Shown: positions 35,062 to 44,818 of the stretch, in pieces
Layout: every line of letters starts with the position of its first letter
Position numbering within the stretch: the stretch's first letter is position 1
Source: Bdellovibrio bacteriovorus
Lineage (GTDB): Bacteria; Bdellovibrionota; Bdellovibrionia; Bdellovibrionales; Bdellovibrionaceae
Reading direction: 5' to 3'
Assembly: GCF_001592745.1 (NCBI RefSeq)
Contig: NZ_LUKD01000001.1
Coordinates: 1,955,890-2,019,889, forward strand
Length of the DNA: 64,000 bases
Program-made: the position numbers and the translations under genes
Notes under the pieces: model-generated
Seen by the model: only the letters and a program-made list of their open reading frames with translations
Database searches by the model: none
Told to the model about the DNA's origin: nothing

Positions 35062-36441
35062 TTGGAACTTTCGAACTTTATTGGCGGGGAGTTCATCCCT
35101 GCCGAAAGTAAAAACACGTTTTCTAAATTCAATCCCTTTACTGGCGAAGTCTTGGCTCAAGTTTCATCTTCGGATGCAATGGATGTCATTAAAGCTTTAC
35201 AGATCGCCAAAAAAGCCGCGACAAGTTTCAAAGACAGTTCCTTAGAACAAAGAGCGACTTATTTAAGATCACTTGCGCAGGCTCTTCAAGAGGATGCCGA
35301 TCACATTGCTTACGAAGAAGCCCTTCATCAGGGGCTACCTCATGCTTTCGTATTAAAGAACAGCGTCGAAGTTTCCATTCGCATCTTGCAAGAGACTGCC
35401 GAAAGCCTTTTGCAATCGCAAGATCCTCAAAAGCTTTTTCAGCCCTCAGGCATTGTCGGTATCATCACCGCTTGGAGCTGTTCTTTACGTTTGATCGTAG
35501 AAAGACTTGCACCGGCACTCGCGGCAGGCAATGTGGTTCTTGTCAAAGTTTCTGAGCATTCTCCCATCACGGTAAAAGTTTTGGGCGAAGCTTTGCAAAA
35601 AGCTCAGATTCCCGCAGGCGTTATCAACCTTTTACAGGGAAATGCTGAGGTCGCGCAAATCATTGCCGGTCACCCCAGCATTCGCGCCGTAACCGCCGCG
35701 GGAAAAACTTCTACGTTAGAAGCCATTGCAAAAACGGCTTTGCCACAGTTCAAAAAATTACAGTTAAGTGGCGGGGCTAAAAATCCATCCGCTATTTTGG
35801 CCGACACGGATTATAAGAATCTTCTTCCCGAAATTCTTCGTCCCTTTTTAGTGGGGCAAGGACAGATGTGCTGGAATATATCTCGTTTGTTTGTCTTGGA
35901 ATCGTTTGCTCCTGATTTTTTAGAGGCAGTGAAGAACTATTTTGCTGATCTCAAGCCCCTGAAAGATCCTCGCGGAAATGAATCCTGGACACCCTTGATT
36001 TCACAGAATTCTGTTTCAGGCATCGATGAAAAAATTAAATTTGGCGTTTCAGAGCACGGTAAAATTTTTGTGGGCGGAAAAGCCGAAGGCGCGGGCTATT
36101 TTTACAAACCCACGGTGATGTTGGATCTTCCTAATTGCAGCGTCTTACAACAGGATGAACTGCATGGACCTCTTTTGTTGATCACGCCGGTTAAATATCA
36201 GCATGAAATTCAAAAGTGGGCCAACACTTCTTATGTCGCTCACTCCTCAGTGGTGTGGGGACCCGCGGAAAAAGTGATGAAGGTTGCTGCGGCTTTAGAC
36301 ACGGCCCATGTTTGGGTGAATTCTTGGATGAATGGTGAAACTACCACGATCTTCGGGCACAAACACTCGAGCTTTGGCAATCTCGACATGTCTTGGAATG
36401 GTTCCTTTTATTCGGATGTAAAAAAATTGGCGGGGACCTAA
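35062..36441 (+). CDS. Aldehyde dehydrogenase-family protein with substituted active site
   Basis: 459 aa, ALDH fold. The nucleophile C270 (GQGQMCWN) is kept and K162 of K-x-S-E is kept (VKVSEHSP). However, the usual P-W-N-F-P reads TAWSCS (oxyanion Asn replaced by Ser139) and the E of L-E-L-G-G-K is Gln234 (LQLSGGAKNP). These changes would weaken hydride-transfer chemistry or hydrolysis of the thioester. The enzyme may be an acyl-transferring variant or inactive. TTG start 7 nt after AGGA, 9 nt after the chemotaxis cluster; whether it belongs to that operon is unclear. Confidence 0.78.
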   Translation: MELSNFIGGEFIPAESKNTFSKFNPFTGEVLAQVSSSDAMDVIKALQIAKKAATSFKDSSLEQRATYLRSLAQALQEDADHIAYEEALHQGLPHAFVLKNSVEVSIRILQETAESLLQSQDPQKLFQPSGIVGIITAWSCSLRLIVERLAPALAAGNVVLVKVSEHSPITVKVLGEALQKAQIPAGVINLLQGNAEVAQIIAGHPSIRAVTAAGKTSTLEAIAKTALPQFKKLQLSGGAKNPSAILADTDYKNLLPEILRPFLVGQGQMCWNISRLFVLESFAPDFLEAVKNYFADLKPLKDPRGNESWTPLISQNSVSGIDEKIKFGVSEHGKIFVGGKAEGAGYFYKPTVMLDLPNCSVLQQDELHGPLLLITPVKYQHEIQKWANTSYVAHSSVVWGPAEKVMKVAAALDTAHVWVNSWMNGETTTIFGHKHSSFGNLDMSWNGSFYSDVKKLAGT

Positions 36442-36490
36442 CGTCGTCAAGACTCTGACGAAATCAGGTGTTGGAAAATTGACAAGCCCT

Positions 36491-36697
36491 TTAGTTTAAA
36501 ATGTGGGTTTTGTTGCGCGTTTTCACTTCGCATTGAGTGCAGAATGCTTCTTCTGTGATCTCACCTGTGGATCGGTCTGCGATGTGTTTTAGTTCAAGTA
36601 CAGTGCCGCAAAGTATGCAATTGTTTTGGGAAATTATAAACTCACGATGTTTTGGAGAGTCTGTTTTTTCAAAATAATTGATCTTGCTGTATTCCAT
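36491..36697 (-). CDS. Small protein with two CxxC pairs
   Basis: 68 aa. Start chosen at ATG 36697 after AAGGACGAG; a longer upstream frame exists but lacks a ribosome site. The pairs CILC (residue 28) and CTQC (about 54) could form a zinc knuckle. It has no recognisable family. It is convergent with the ALDH gene and divergent from the collagen-like lipoprotein gene; a CGTCCG/CGGACG hairpin lies between (36790-36808). Confidence 0.6.
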   Translation of the reverse strand: MEYSKINYFEKTDSPKHREFIISQNNCILCGTVLELKHIADRSTGEITEEAFCTQCEVKTRNKTHILN

Positions 36698-36878
36698 GTT
36701 GTCTCGTCCTTCGAGTTCTTCGCTTACGTACCGGCAAAGGCTCCATCCTGGAGCAAAACTCATTCACTGCAAAACCTGTTCACAGGCCAACGTCCGGACA
36801 TCGGACGCTTGTTAGCTTCCATTCACTTCTTGTCCGGCCTCCGTTTTGGATAAGGCGAGCACCGAAGGAGAAATAAAT

Positions 36879-37796
36879 ATGAAACATAAAATTTCTAAAT
36901 TGATGTTGTTCGCCGCTCTTATTCCGCTCTGGGGTTGCGTTGAGGTTAAAGATAAAGAGGTGGGAGTCTCTCCTCCGGCGACTCCTACCCCCAAAATGAT
37001 CGAGCGGAAGTTTTCGGATTTAGTCGTGAACCAAGATCTTTATCTCTATAAAGGTGGGTTTCGTACGAAACAAGAAATGGAGGCACTGGTCGCCAACGAA
37101 GGGCTTTTAAGGGAAGTGCAAACTTATTCACTTCAGTTTCAAAAGATCACATTTTCCGCAGAGGGCCGTCTTTTTACAATGGGTCATGTGGTGATCTTGA
37201 AAGCAGAAGAACTGATTTCCGAAGAAGGACATATTTTAACTTTTCCTGAAGAACAAGTGGCCCCTTTAGGGCACGAAGGCCGTCACGGTGGGCACATCGC
37301 CCTCATCGCTACCAATGCAGAAGGCTTATTGAACATCGTTCTTCGCGGTGAGAATGGCGGACAAGGTCATCCCGGCAAGGATCCCGATCTTGCTTTGAAA
37401 GGAAAAAAGGGAAGAGACGCCAACTCGGGCTTATGCGTGAATGGAAACATCCGAGAGGCATGCACACCCGATCCAGGCGGACAAGGATTGCCAGGATATC
37501 AAGGGCTGCAAGGTCACCGTGGTGGAAATACTGGAACTTTAAGTCTTGAAATTAAATCTAAGAGTGAGTTTCAGCCAAAAATTTATCGTTTGGTTGGCAA
37601 GGGTGGGCCTGGTGGCGTCGGTGGCAAAGGCGGCCAAGGCGGCGACGGTGGAGATTCCATTAATCGCAAGAAGCCTCGAGTGGGAGCTGGCAGTCAAGGA
37701 CCTGAAGGTCCTCAAGGAAAGCCTGGCCCCGATGGTCAGGACGGCATTCAAGAATCTGTGTGCGCCGTGAACGAATCCGGTGCGAACTGCATCTAA
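36879..37796 (+). CDS. Lipoprotein with collagen-like Gly-X-Y C-terminus
   Basis: 305 aa. The lipoprotein signal ends PLWGC. Residues about 25-160 form a globular domain with no family I know. From about 165 to 295 the chain is rich in Gly-X-Y triplets ([59 protein letters not shown]), broken by a 30-residue insert. Only a few blocks have enough consecutive triplets to form a triple helix. The ATG follows GAAGGAGA. It ends 4 nt into the convergent kinase gene. Likely outer-surface or periplasmic. Confidence 0.75.
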   Translation: MKHKISKLMLFAALIPLWGCVEVKDKEVGVSPPATPTPKMIERKFSDLVVNQDLYLYKGGFRTKQEMEALVANEGLLREVQTYSLQFQKITFSAEGRLFTMGHVVILKAEELISEEGHILTFPEEQVAPLGHEGRHGGHIALIATNAEGLLNIVLRGENGGQGHPGKDPDLALKGKKGRDANSGLCVNGNIREACTPDPGGQGLPGYQGLQGHRGGNTGTLSLEIKSKSEFQPKIYRLVGKGGPGGVGGKGGQGGDGGDSINRKKPRVGAGSQGPEGPQGKPGPDGQDGIQESVCAVNESGANCI

Positions 37797-39796
37797 CTTA
37801 ATTCTTCTTCGATAGGCGCGTGACTTAAAATAGTTTGAACAAGCGCATCGACATGCACGGGCTTTGTTAAATAGTCCGTGCAGCCCGCCTCTAAACATCT
37901 TTCCCGATCATCCTTCATCGCGTGGGCGGTCAGAGCGATGATCGGTTTTTTATATCCCGCCTGACGTAACTTTTTCGTAGCCGTGTAACCGTCCATGATC
38001 GGCATTTGAATATCCATTAAGATGATATCGTAATTTTCATTCAGCGCTTTATTCAGACCTTCTTCGCCGTTCGTAGCTAAAGTCAACTTGGCGCCTCGCT
38101 TGCTTAACATTCGCTGTATCAAAAGACGATTGTCTTCGACATCATCCACTAAAAGAATTGAAGTTTCTGAAAGCTGTTTTGCGTGGATAAAATCTTTCTT
38201 TGGTAGTTGGAAACCTTTCTGCGACGCGCTTGCAGGATCCAAACTGATGCGAATGGTAAAGGTGCTTCCTTTTCCGGCTTCACTTTCTTCTAGAAGAACT
38301 GTTCCGCCCATCATCTCGGCCAACTTGCGTGATAGCACCAAGCCCAATCCCGTTCCTTCGTACTTTCGAGAGACAGAGCTGTCGACCTGACTGAAAGGTT
38401 GGAAAAGCAACGAGCGTTTCTCTGCCGAAATGCCCACGCCCGTATCTTTAATAGTGAACAGAAGATTCGATCCGGAAACTTCATAAGTCATCCGCACGTA
38501 ACCTTGATCGGTGAACTTAATCGCATTGCCTAAAATATTTGTAAGCACTTGTCTTAGGCGCAAAGGGTCGGTGGTGATCGTGTCAGGCACAATGCCTCGA
38601 CGATTGAACTCGATGTGAATAGGCTTTCCGTGAGCGCGTGCCACCATTAAGACGTGAATATCATCAAGCAACGTAGAAAGAGAAAACGAACTCTGTTCAA
38701 TCTCTAAGTGTCCTGCTTCTACTTTCGATAGATCCAAAATGTCATTGATGATGCGGGTGAGGTTTTCACCCGTACGTTGAATGATGTTTAAATATTGCAG
38801 CCTTTCGGTTTCGGAAAGCTGTGAGTCTTTAAGCAGATCTGAAAAGCCGATAATCGCCGCCAAGGGCGTGCGAATCTCATGACTCATATTTGCCAAAAAC
38901 AGACTCTTCAGCTGACTGGCTTGTTCGGCTTGTCTTCGTTCGCCGATGCTGTGGCGCAAATCGAAAGCCATTTTATTTAAAGACTCTGCCAGTTGACCGA
39001 TTTCGTCGCCAGAACGAACGGGTACTTCGACATTAAATTGACCTTCACCAATTTTTTTTGCGGCCGTGTTGATCTCTTTTAAGCCTTTTGAAATATTTCT
39101 GCTGGTCACGATCGTCAAGATCAAGCTTGTGCCTTCAACGATCAAAACGGCAAATAATAAAGTGATCAATAATACTTTTTCTAACCAACGTGAACCTTCC
39201 CCCAAGGTGTAAGAGAAGTTGCCTTCCAAAACCGTCAGTCGATCGTTCAGTTCGTCAATTTTATCTAGGGTTTGGATCAGCTGTTTCTCAGAAGCATTGT
39301 TTGTGATCAATTGATGCAGACTTTCACCGTAAGAAATAAGCTCATTCGTCAGGTCGTCACCTTCGCGCCAGATCCGAATAGCTTCTTTCATATAGTGGAA
39401 GTCATGAAACTTCATCAGAGTGATAACACCCGGGATATCATCTTCATGAATTTTACCTTGAAGAAAACCTTGATAAGCTCCATCCAGATCCGGTGGAACC
39501 TGCTCTAAAGAACGACGGGCTTTGCTGTCTCCCAGCGGGATCTCTAAATTTTCACGGAATGACTGATAGAATTTGGGATCACGCGTGCGTGCGTATTTAT
39601 GCAAACTGATGACGGCATCTTTTTGCGCTTTGGACCACAAGCTTTCGCCCGTTACAAAACTACGCACTGATGAAAGCGTGTTCATGGCAAAATAGAGAGA
39701 GAATAATTCCAAGGCGATGAGCAAAGCCATAACGCCGATCACGGCATACAGCTTATTAGATACAGACATATATTTCCAAAAGCGTCGAAGTCCCAT
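37793..39796 (-). CDS. Hybrid sensor histidine kinase with receiver domain
   Basis: 667 aa. Two membrane helices (about 13-35 and 208-230) flank a helical periplasmic sensor; a HAMP segment, HisKA ([14 protein letters not shown]), HATPase ([28 protein letters not shown]) and a C-terminal receiver ([33 protein letters not shown]) follow. No Hpt is fused, so phosphate must go to a separate Hpt protein. An ATG at 39769 is an alternative start. TCCGATAA lies at 39804-39811 on this strand but has no good -35. Confidence 0.9.
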   Translation of the reverse strand: MGLRRFWKYMSVSNKLYAVIGVMALLIALELFSLYFAMNTLSSVRSFVTGESLWSKAQKDAVISLHKYARTRDPKFYQSFRENLEIPLGDSKARRSLEQVPPDLDGAYQGFLQGKIHEDDIPGVITLMKFHDFHYMKEAIRIWREGDDLTNELISYGESLHQLITNNASEKQLIQTLDKIDELNDRLTVLEGNFSYTLGEGSRWLEKVLLITLLFAVLIVEGTSLILTIVTSRNISKGLKEINTAAKKIGEGQFNVEVPVRSGDEIGQLAESLNKMAFDLRHSIGERRQAEQASQLKSLFLANMSHEIRTPLAAIIGFSDLLKDSQLSETERLQYLNIIQRTGENLTRIINDILDLSKVEAGHLEIEQSSFSLSTLLDDIHVLMVARAHGKPIHIEFNRRGIVPDTITTDPLRLRQVLTNILGNAIKFTDQGYVRMTYEVSGSNLLFTIKDTGVGISAEKRSLLFQPFSQVDSSVSRKYEGTGLGLVLSRKLAEMMGGTVLLEESEAGKGSTFTIRISLDPASASQKGFQLPKKDFIHAKQLSETSILLVDDVEDNRLLIQRMLSKRGAKLTLATNGEEGLNKALNENYDIILMDIQMPIMDGYTATKKLRQAGYKKPIIALTAHAMKDDRERCLEAGCTDYLTKPVHVDALVQTILSHAPIEEELS

Positions 39797-39865
39797 GTAA
39801 TACTTATCGGAAATTTATAACATTAGTAAACAAAAAACACTTTCGGATTTACAGGACATGAGATG

Positions 39866-39892
39866 AAAAGACCTTCATTTTGAAGGTCTTTT
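39866..39892. terminator. Bidirectional terminator between ddl and the hybrid kinase
   Basis: Twelve-bp perfect stem AAAAGACCTTCA/TGAAGGTCTTTT with a TTT loop. It lies just past the ddl stop codon and ends that minus-strand transcript. Confidence 0.8.
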
Positions 39893-39913
39893 AGACAGAT
39901 TGATTGCAACCGC

Positions 39914-41005
39914 TTAATCTAAGTAAGAGGTTTTAAGTTTTTGTTCCGCTGCGTGCTTTTCAAGACCGAATTGAATCAGTTTTGTAATCAATTCTTTATA
40001 CGATACACCCGTGGCTTCCCACATTTTCGGGTACATCGAGATCTTCGTAAAGCCCGGAATGGTGTTGATTTCATTTATGAACAACTCGCCGTTTTGTTTT
40101 AAAAAGAAGTCCACCCGAGTCAAACCATCGCAACCCATTGCTTGGTAAGTTTTCTTAGCTAAATCCTGTAGTTTTCCCAAGGTTTCTTGGGAAATTTCAG
40201 CGGGGATTTTTAACAAGGCCCCATTGTCGTCAATGTACTTAGCCTCATAAGAATAAAATTCGTGCTGTGGGATGATCTCCCCCGGTAAGGAGGCTTGGGG
40301 TGCATGGTTATGTCCCATCACCGAACATTCGATTTCGCGTCCTTGGATGAATTCTTCGGCTAAAACTTTGGTATCGAATTGGAAGGCGTCTTTCAGTTTC
40401 GTCTCAAAGTCAGTGGCTGATTTAATTTTATGAACGCCGACGGAAGAACCTGCATTCGCGGGTTTAATAAAGAAAGGGCTTCCCAATTTAGCTACGATGT
40501 CGTCGTAGTTGTTTTTCTGAAACGGTGTTAAAAGCATATAGCGGGCATTAGGAATTTGAGCGGCGACGAAAAGTCTTTTCATCACTTCTTTATCCATACC
40601 CGCAGCCGATGACCAAACTCCACAGCCTACGAAAGGCACTTGCACCATTTTAAATAGACCTTGAATCGTTCCATCTTCACCCATGGTTCCATGCATAATA
40701 GGGAAGGCGACATCAATTGGAGTTTTAGAATGATCTTTCAAAGAATAAAGAACAGGTTTTCCCTGGAAGGAAATCAAAGCCACAGGTTCAGCGTTTGCCG
40801 GAAGTGACGAGTCCACGATCTTTGTTGCTTGTGTGAATAAAGACATGTCGGGGAAGCGATACCAGCTTCCTTCTTTACTCAGACCGATCAAGATGGGAGT
40901 GAATTGATCTTTATCCAAAGCATCCGCAACATTTTTAGCAGAGCGAAGAGAAACTTCGTGCTCTGCAGATTTTCCACCAAAGATAAGAGCGACTGTTTTT
41001 TTCAT
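39914..41005 (-). CDS. ddl: D-alanine--D-alanine ligase
   Basis: 363 aa. ATP-grasp fold with [14 protein letters not shown] at the N-terminus, [48 protein letters not shown] and the metal motif [22 protein letters not shown]. It joins two D-Ala for peptidoglycan precursor synthesis in the cytoplasm. Length is normal for the longer Ddl form. It is 21 nt downstream of elbB on the same strand. Confidence 0.93.
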   Translation of the reverse strand: MKKTVALIFGGKSAEHEVSLRSAKNVADALDKDQFTPILIGLSKEGSWYRFPDMSLFTQATKIVDSSLPANAEPVALISFQGKPVLYSLKDHSKTPIDVAFPIMHGTMGEDGTIQGLFKMVQVPFVGCGVWSSAAGMDKEVMKRLFVAAQIPNARYMLLTPFQKNNYDDIVAKLGSPFFIKPANAGSSVGVHKIKSATDFETKLKDAFQFDTKVLAEEFIQGREIECSVMGHNHAPQASLPGEIIPQHEFYSYEAKYIDDNGALLKIPAEISQETLGKLQDLAKKTYQAMGCDGLTRVDFFLKQNGELFINEINTIPGFTKISMYPKMWEATGVSYKELITKLIQFGLEKHAAEQKLKTSYLD

Positions 41006-41026
41006 TTTTATTATCCAATTCCTAAA

Positions 41027-41680
41027 TTAAGCCCATTCAACTAGTTCGTGCGCCAGACCAAAAATTCCCTTAAAGACTTCGTTTGGCTTTGCATCGTCAT
41101 ACATGTAGGCCGGAGTCGTGACTATTTTACCTTCACGATCAGTGATGTAGTCATCCACGGGACATTCTTCGTGAACCGCACCGGTTTTTTGAATTTCTGC
41201 AGCTGTTTCTTTGTCGTCACCTATAGTGATCGTGATTTTTTTATCACCTAAAACACGCGCCAACAAAACCGGAGCGATGCAAATCGCGCCGATAGGTTTG
41301 CTTGCTGCATGGAATTCGGTGATCACACGTTTTACTTCGGGGTTGACATCACACTTCGCACCTTTTTCGGCCCAGTTACAAAGATTTTTCGCAGCTCCAT
41401 AGCCGCCAGGGAAGGCGATGGCATCGAAGTCTTTAGTTTGAAGTTTGTCTAAAGCTTGCACCTGGCCACGAGCAATGCGAGCGGCTTCAACAAGCAGTCG
41501 GCGTTTGTCGCCCGATGCTTGTCCTGCTAAGTGATCCATCGCAGGGATTTCTATATCTGGTGCAAAGCAACTGACTTCGGCACCCGCTTGATTAAGAGCA
41601 ATAAGTAAACTGACAGCCTCTGTGATTTCGCTGCCATCAAGATACCCGCATCCGGAAAGAACAACGGCGATCTTTTTCAT
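41027..41680 (-). CDS. elbB: ElbB/DJ-1-family protein (glyoxalase III-like)
   Basis: 217 aa. Class I glutamine-amidotransferase/DJ-1 fold: VVLSGCGYLDGSEITEA at the N-terminus, FPGGYGAAKNL, the nucleophile-elbow IGAICIAPVLLA with Cys near 135, and a C-terminal TPAYMYDDAKPNEVFKGI. This matches ElbB, reported to have weak glyoxalase activity and once linked to isoprenoid synthesis. Its ribosome site GGAGG lies in the stem of the hairpin at 41684-41707, immediately before the ATG. Confidence 0.87.
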   Translation of the reverse strand: MKKIAVVLSGCGYLDGSEITEAVSLLIALNQAGAEVSCFAPDIEIPAMDHLAGQASGDKRRLLVEAARIARGQVQALDKLQTKDFDAIAFPGGYGAAKNLCNWAEKGAKCDVNPEVKRVITEFHAASKPIGAICIAPVLLARVLGDKKITITIGDDKETAAEIQKTGAVHEECPVDDYITDREGKIVTTPAYMYDDAKPNEVFKGIFGLAHELVEWA

Positions 41681-41683
41681 AAA

Positions 41684-41707
41684 AAAACCTCCTGCAAGGG
41701 AGGTTTT
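41684..41707 (-). promoter_or_regulatory. Terminator-like hairpin that also contains the elbB ribosome site
   Basis: On the minus strand AAAACCTCC pairs with GGAGGTTTT over a 6-nt loop, and a run of T leads directly into the elbB ATG at 41680. The right arm is the Shine-Dalgarno. The structure could attenuate transcription, block translation, or both. Confidence 0.5.
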
Positions 41708-41765
41708 AGAGTACTGTCATTTAGAACTCTTGGCAATGAATCGAGGCCGATTAGGACTGTGTGCC

Positions 41766-42635
41766 TTAAGGAGTTCCTCTTTTAAAATTTTTTAATTTTG
41801 TACAAGTCGTCACCAAAACTTTTTGGCTCTGAATCGGGTAAAGCTGACGATAGCAATATTCCTGCATGCGTGAAAAGAAAGGCATGTCAGGACTCAAAGT
41901 CACCCAGTAATTCACCTTCTGCTTTTCCACGGTTTCGCCGCGTTTCAACGCGATTGTCCAATTGAAAGAGACTTTTTTTGTTTTAATCGTACAGTTTTCA
42001 AAACCACCGCAGTTAGGTTGAGCTTTAATCAGATCCGGAACGGGACGCATTTCTTCTTCCACCTTGAGGTTGGAACAAGTGATGTCGCAGCTATCGACCT
42101 GGAGGTCTTCTTTGCAATACTTATCCAAGGCATCGGATTTTTCGCAGGCGTAAGCCAAACCATAAAGGCGTTCGAAGCCCAAAACCATTTGATTGTCGTC
42201 AGCCATGGTTTTTAATTCAGGTTGATAACTCATAACTCTTTGAGCATTCGCGATAGAGGCATCTAATTTTGCGACAGAACGGTGATCTTCACGCGTGGAT
42301 TCCGCACCTTCTTGGTCTCCCTTGTAGGCTTTGCTTTGATAAGCATACGTATAAAGCCACTCATCGGCTTTTTCTTCTTTATTTGTGATAGTGATAGCTT
42401 CTTGCAAAACATAAAAAGGCTGAGGATTGTTCTCGAGCGTTTGCTCGGTTTCCTGAAACAGAAAATCATTTTTAGCCATGGTCAACGGATCCGCCTGGCC
42501 CCAGGCTGTTGCCAAAGAATCTTGAACTTCGGCGACCGTTGCTGGAGTTTCCGTTTCTTCTAAAGGTTCTTTAATACAAGAGACAACACTGCTTAGAACT
42601 AGCAGCGATAATAATCCGTGTTTCCATGAAATCAT
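41766..42635 (-). CDS. Hypothetical lipoprotein
   Basis: 289 aa from ATG 42635. Signal with lipobox VVSC at residues about 18-21. The mature part has several Cys residues (YACEKSD, KYCKED, DSCDITC, PNCGGFENC, EYCYRQ, VTTCTK) and an alternating pattern suggesting a disulphide-rich fold. No family recognised. The ATG overlaps the upstream acetyltransferase stop (ATGA), so the two are translationally coupled. Confidence 0.65.
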   Translation of the reverse strand: MISWKHGLLSLLVLSSVVSCIKEPLEETETPATVAEVQDSLATAWGQADPLTMAKNDFLFQETEQTLENNPQPFYVLQEAITITNKEEKADEWLYTYAYQSKAYKGDQEGAESTREDHRSVAKLDASIANAQRVMSYQPELKTMADDNQMVLGFERLYGLAYACEKSDALDKYCKEDLQVDSCDITCSNLKVEEEMRPVPDLIKAQPNCGGFENCTIKTKKVSFNWTIALKRGETVEKQKVNYWVTLSPDMPFFSRMQEYCYRQLYPIQSQKVLVTTCTKLKNFKRGTP

Positions 42636-43723
42636 ATTGAATCCCAGCCCCAAATCCAGAGGTTTAGTGGTAATACTTTTTCGAATTTTTCGACCGTTTC
42701 GTCTTTGAAAATGCCCAACGCTCGATAGTCGACGGGACCGAAAAGAAGACGAACCATGTCGGTTTCATTTTTAATAGTGTAAAGATCCTGACCAATGCCA
42801 AAGACAAAGTGTTCAGGGTGTTTTTCAAGAACGATGTCAGCGACACCTTCGGCGCGGAAAGCGCGTTTGATTTTTGCTGATAGCTGGTCAAAGTTCACAA
42901 GCTTAATCATGCCTAAAAAGCCCTGATTCATTGTCACTGGTTTTTGTTGTAACTGTTGAATCAGGTTTGTTGCATGTCGTGGGCAAATGATCGTGTAAGG
43001 TTGATTTTTTTGCGCGCGAATAAAGCTGAAAAGAGCCATCAGTTTCGAAACAGATCCGCCCCATTCATGAATATAGCCGCCTAAGTCCACTCCTTTACCT
43101 TCGATAGCGTAGGCTGCCAACTGACCGTTAGATTCCCACGCGGTGTAGACTTTTGTTTGTGGAATCGAAAGAAACTTTCGAGTCTCTTCAATCGTGCGCA
43201 CCGAGTTCACGGAATGTGAAGAATACAGACGATAAATAGCATCAGGAGAAACCTTAGTGTCTGTAGAAAAACGCAAGTTTATTGGCGGAACATCGAAGTT
43301 TTCTTCGACCACAAAGCTGATCTCACTGCCGGCAAGTTCAAATCCCATACGACGGTAAAAGTCGAAAAGATCTGTCCAAAGAATGGCGATATCACAAGAC
43401 TGGTCAGTCGCGGATTTTAAGCAGTCAGAAATAACTTGAGTGCTATAGCCCTGTCCGCGGTGGTTATCGTCCGTCACGACAGAGCCAATGGCCCCGACCT
43501 TAAAAATCACGTGTGGGGACTTAATAATAAGAGGTTTCAATACGGCATGCGATAAAACCTGATCTTCATCAGCTATTATGCGCATATTGTGCAAGTTGTT
43601 AGATGAAAAGGCTGTGGGATATTCCGCAGCAATCGACCAGGAGGCTTCATTGCGCAACTTTTTGTTCAAAAAATCTAAAACACGAGGCAATTCGTTTTCT
43701 GACGGCGAGCGAGGTCCTTCCAT
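42632..43723 (-). CDS. GNAT-family N-acetyltransferase, two-domain
   Basis: 363 aa from ATG 43723 after AAAGGAGAG. The N-terminal half is a GNAT domain with the acetyl-CoA loop RGQGYSTQVI and a following LFDFYRRMGFEL; the C-terminal half (about 200-360) lacks obvious motifs and may be a second degenerate GNAT domain or a lipid/substrate lid. The layout resembles Eis-like or MSH-type two-domain enzymes, but substrate is not predictable. Coupled to the downstream lipoprotein. Confidence 0.8.
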   Translation of the reverse strand: MEGPRSPSENELPRVLDFLNKKLRNEASWSIAAEYPTAFSSNNLHNMRIIADEDQVLSHAVLKPLIIKSPHVIFKVGAIGSVVTDDNHRGQGYSTQVISDCLKSATDQSCDIAILWTDLFDFYRRMGFELAGSEISFVVEENFDVPPINLRFSTDTKVSPDAIYRLYSSHSVNSVRTIEETRKFLSIPQTKVYTAWESNGQLAAYAIEGKGVDLGGYIHEWGGSVSKLMALFSFIRAQKNQPYTIICPRHATNLIQQLQQKPVTMNQGFLGMIKLVNFDQLSAKIKRAFRAEGVADIVLEKHPEHFVFGIGQDLYTIKNETDMVRLLFGPVDYRALGIFKDETVEKFEKVLPLNLWIWGWDSI

Positions 43724-43827
43724 GAACTCTCCTTTAATTTCCTCTCTAGAATATCTGTAAAAAGGCCAGGACCCCAGCATTCAACAAAGGACGTCGTGAA
43801 AAATGCGACCCAAGTCGGGAACGGGGT

Positions 43828-43857
43828 TTGACATCAAGGTCAAAAGTTTTATATTAA
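43828..43857 (+). promoter_or_regulatory. Candidate promoter of the ferredoxin-nth genes
   Basis: TTGACA, an 18-nt spacer, then TATTAA; it lies 23 nt before the ferredoxin ATG. Confidence 0.45.
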
Positions 43858-43879
43858 GGTCGCATATTTAGGAGACCTC

Positions 43880-44116
43880 ATGGCCGATAAGAGTCAGCAA
43901 TGGAAAGAGAATAAACCAGGCAAGATTTTCGTGGATCAATCTTGTATTGCTTGTGACGCCTGCGTTCTGACCGCTCCTAAGAATTTCTCTATGCACGAAG
44001 AAGATGGCCATGCCTTCGTAAGCAAGCAACCCGAATCTCCGGAAGAAGAAGCTCTATGTAAAGAGGCGATGGAAGGTTGTCCTGTAGAAGCTATCGGTAA
44101 TGACGGTGACCAATAA
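43880..44116 (+). CDS. Ferredoxin with one [4Fe-4S] motif set
   Basis: 78 aa. CIACDAC (near residue 22) and CPVEAIG (near residue 67) supply C-x-x-C-x-x-C and a distant C-P, the pattern of monocluster ferredoxins of the Fer4 type. It overlaps nth by 17 nt, an unusual coupling of an electron carrier with an Fe-S DNA repair enzyme. Whether it serves Nth or simply shares the transcript is unknown. Confidence 0.85.
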   Translation: MADKSQQWKENKPGKIFVDQSCIACDACVLTAPKNFSMHEEDGHAFVSKQPESPEEEALCKEAMEGCPVEAIGNDGDQ

Positions 44117-44810
44117 AAAGACCGTAAAAAAGCCGGTCAAAGCTGCCAAAGCACCGGCTTCAAAAAAGGCTTCTTCTGCTAAAAAAGCCGCCCCCCTGCT
44201 AGCCACCCTAGCCCTGTTTAAAAGATATTATCCGGATGCTCACTGTGCTTTAAATTTTACCAATCCTTTTGAGCTCTTGGTGGCCACGGTCTTATCTGCT
44301 CAGTGCACGGATGAGCGTGTAAATATGGTGACCCCGGCGCTATTTAAGAAATACCCGACGCCGCAAAAAATGGCCAAGGCTCCGGTTGAAGACATTGAAC
44401 AACTGATTCGTTCTACAGGTTTTTTTAAAAACAAAGCGAACAATCTAAAGCAGGCGGCGATTCAGCTGACAGAAAAACATAAGTCCGAGATCCCACAAAA
44501 CCTCGAGGCTTTGGTCGAGCTTCCCGGCGTGGGTCGTAAAACGGCGAACGTGGTTCTTGGGAATGCTTTTGGGATCGCCAGCGGTATCGTCGTTGATACT
44601 CATGTGACGCGGTTATCTTATCGCTTGGGTTGGACTCAGACGGACAATGCTGTGTTGATTGAAAAAGAACTGGTAAAACATGTGCCCGAAGAAGATTGGG
44701 TGATGTTCTCTCACTATCTGATCTCTCATGGTCGGGCTATCTGTAAGGCGAGAAAACCTGATTGCAGTCACTGCTTTCTAGAGGAGACTTGCCCTAAGAA
44801 GGGTGTCTAG
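44100..44810 (+). CDS. nth: Endonuclease III (DNA glycosylase/AP lyase)
   Basis: 236 aa. A Lys/Ala-rich N-terminal tail of about 35 residues precedes the helix-hairpin-helix domain: LPGVGRKTANVVLG with catalytic Lys, VDTHVTRLS with catalytic Asp, and the Fe-S loop C-KARKPD-C-SH-C-FLEET-C. It removes oxidised pyrimidines. The basic tail is longer than in E. coli Nth (211 aa) and may aid DNA binding. ATG lies inside the ferredoxin gene. Confidence 0.92.
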   Translation: MTVTNKKTVKKPVKAAKAPASKKASSAKKAAPLLATLALFKRYYPDAHCALNFTNPFELLVATVLSAQCTDERVNMVTPALFKKYPTPQKMAKAPVEDIEQLIRSTGFFKNKANNLKQAAIQLTEKHKSEIPQNLEALVELPGVGRKTANVVLGNAFGIASGIVVDTHVTRLSYRLGWTQTDNAVLIEKELVKHVPEEDWVMFSHYLISHGRAICKARKPDCSHCFLEETCPKKGV

Positions 44811-44818
44811 TTCACAAT

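Noticed and set aside
39804-39811. TCCGATAA upstream of the hybrid kinase on the minus strand as a sigma-28 promoter
   Set aside because: The -35 region is a poor match and the start would fall almost on the first ATG.
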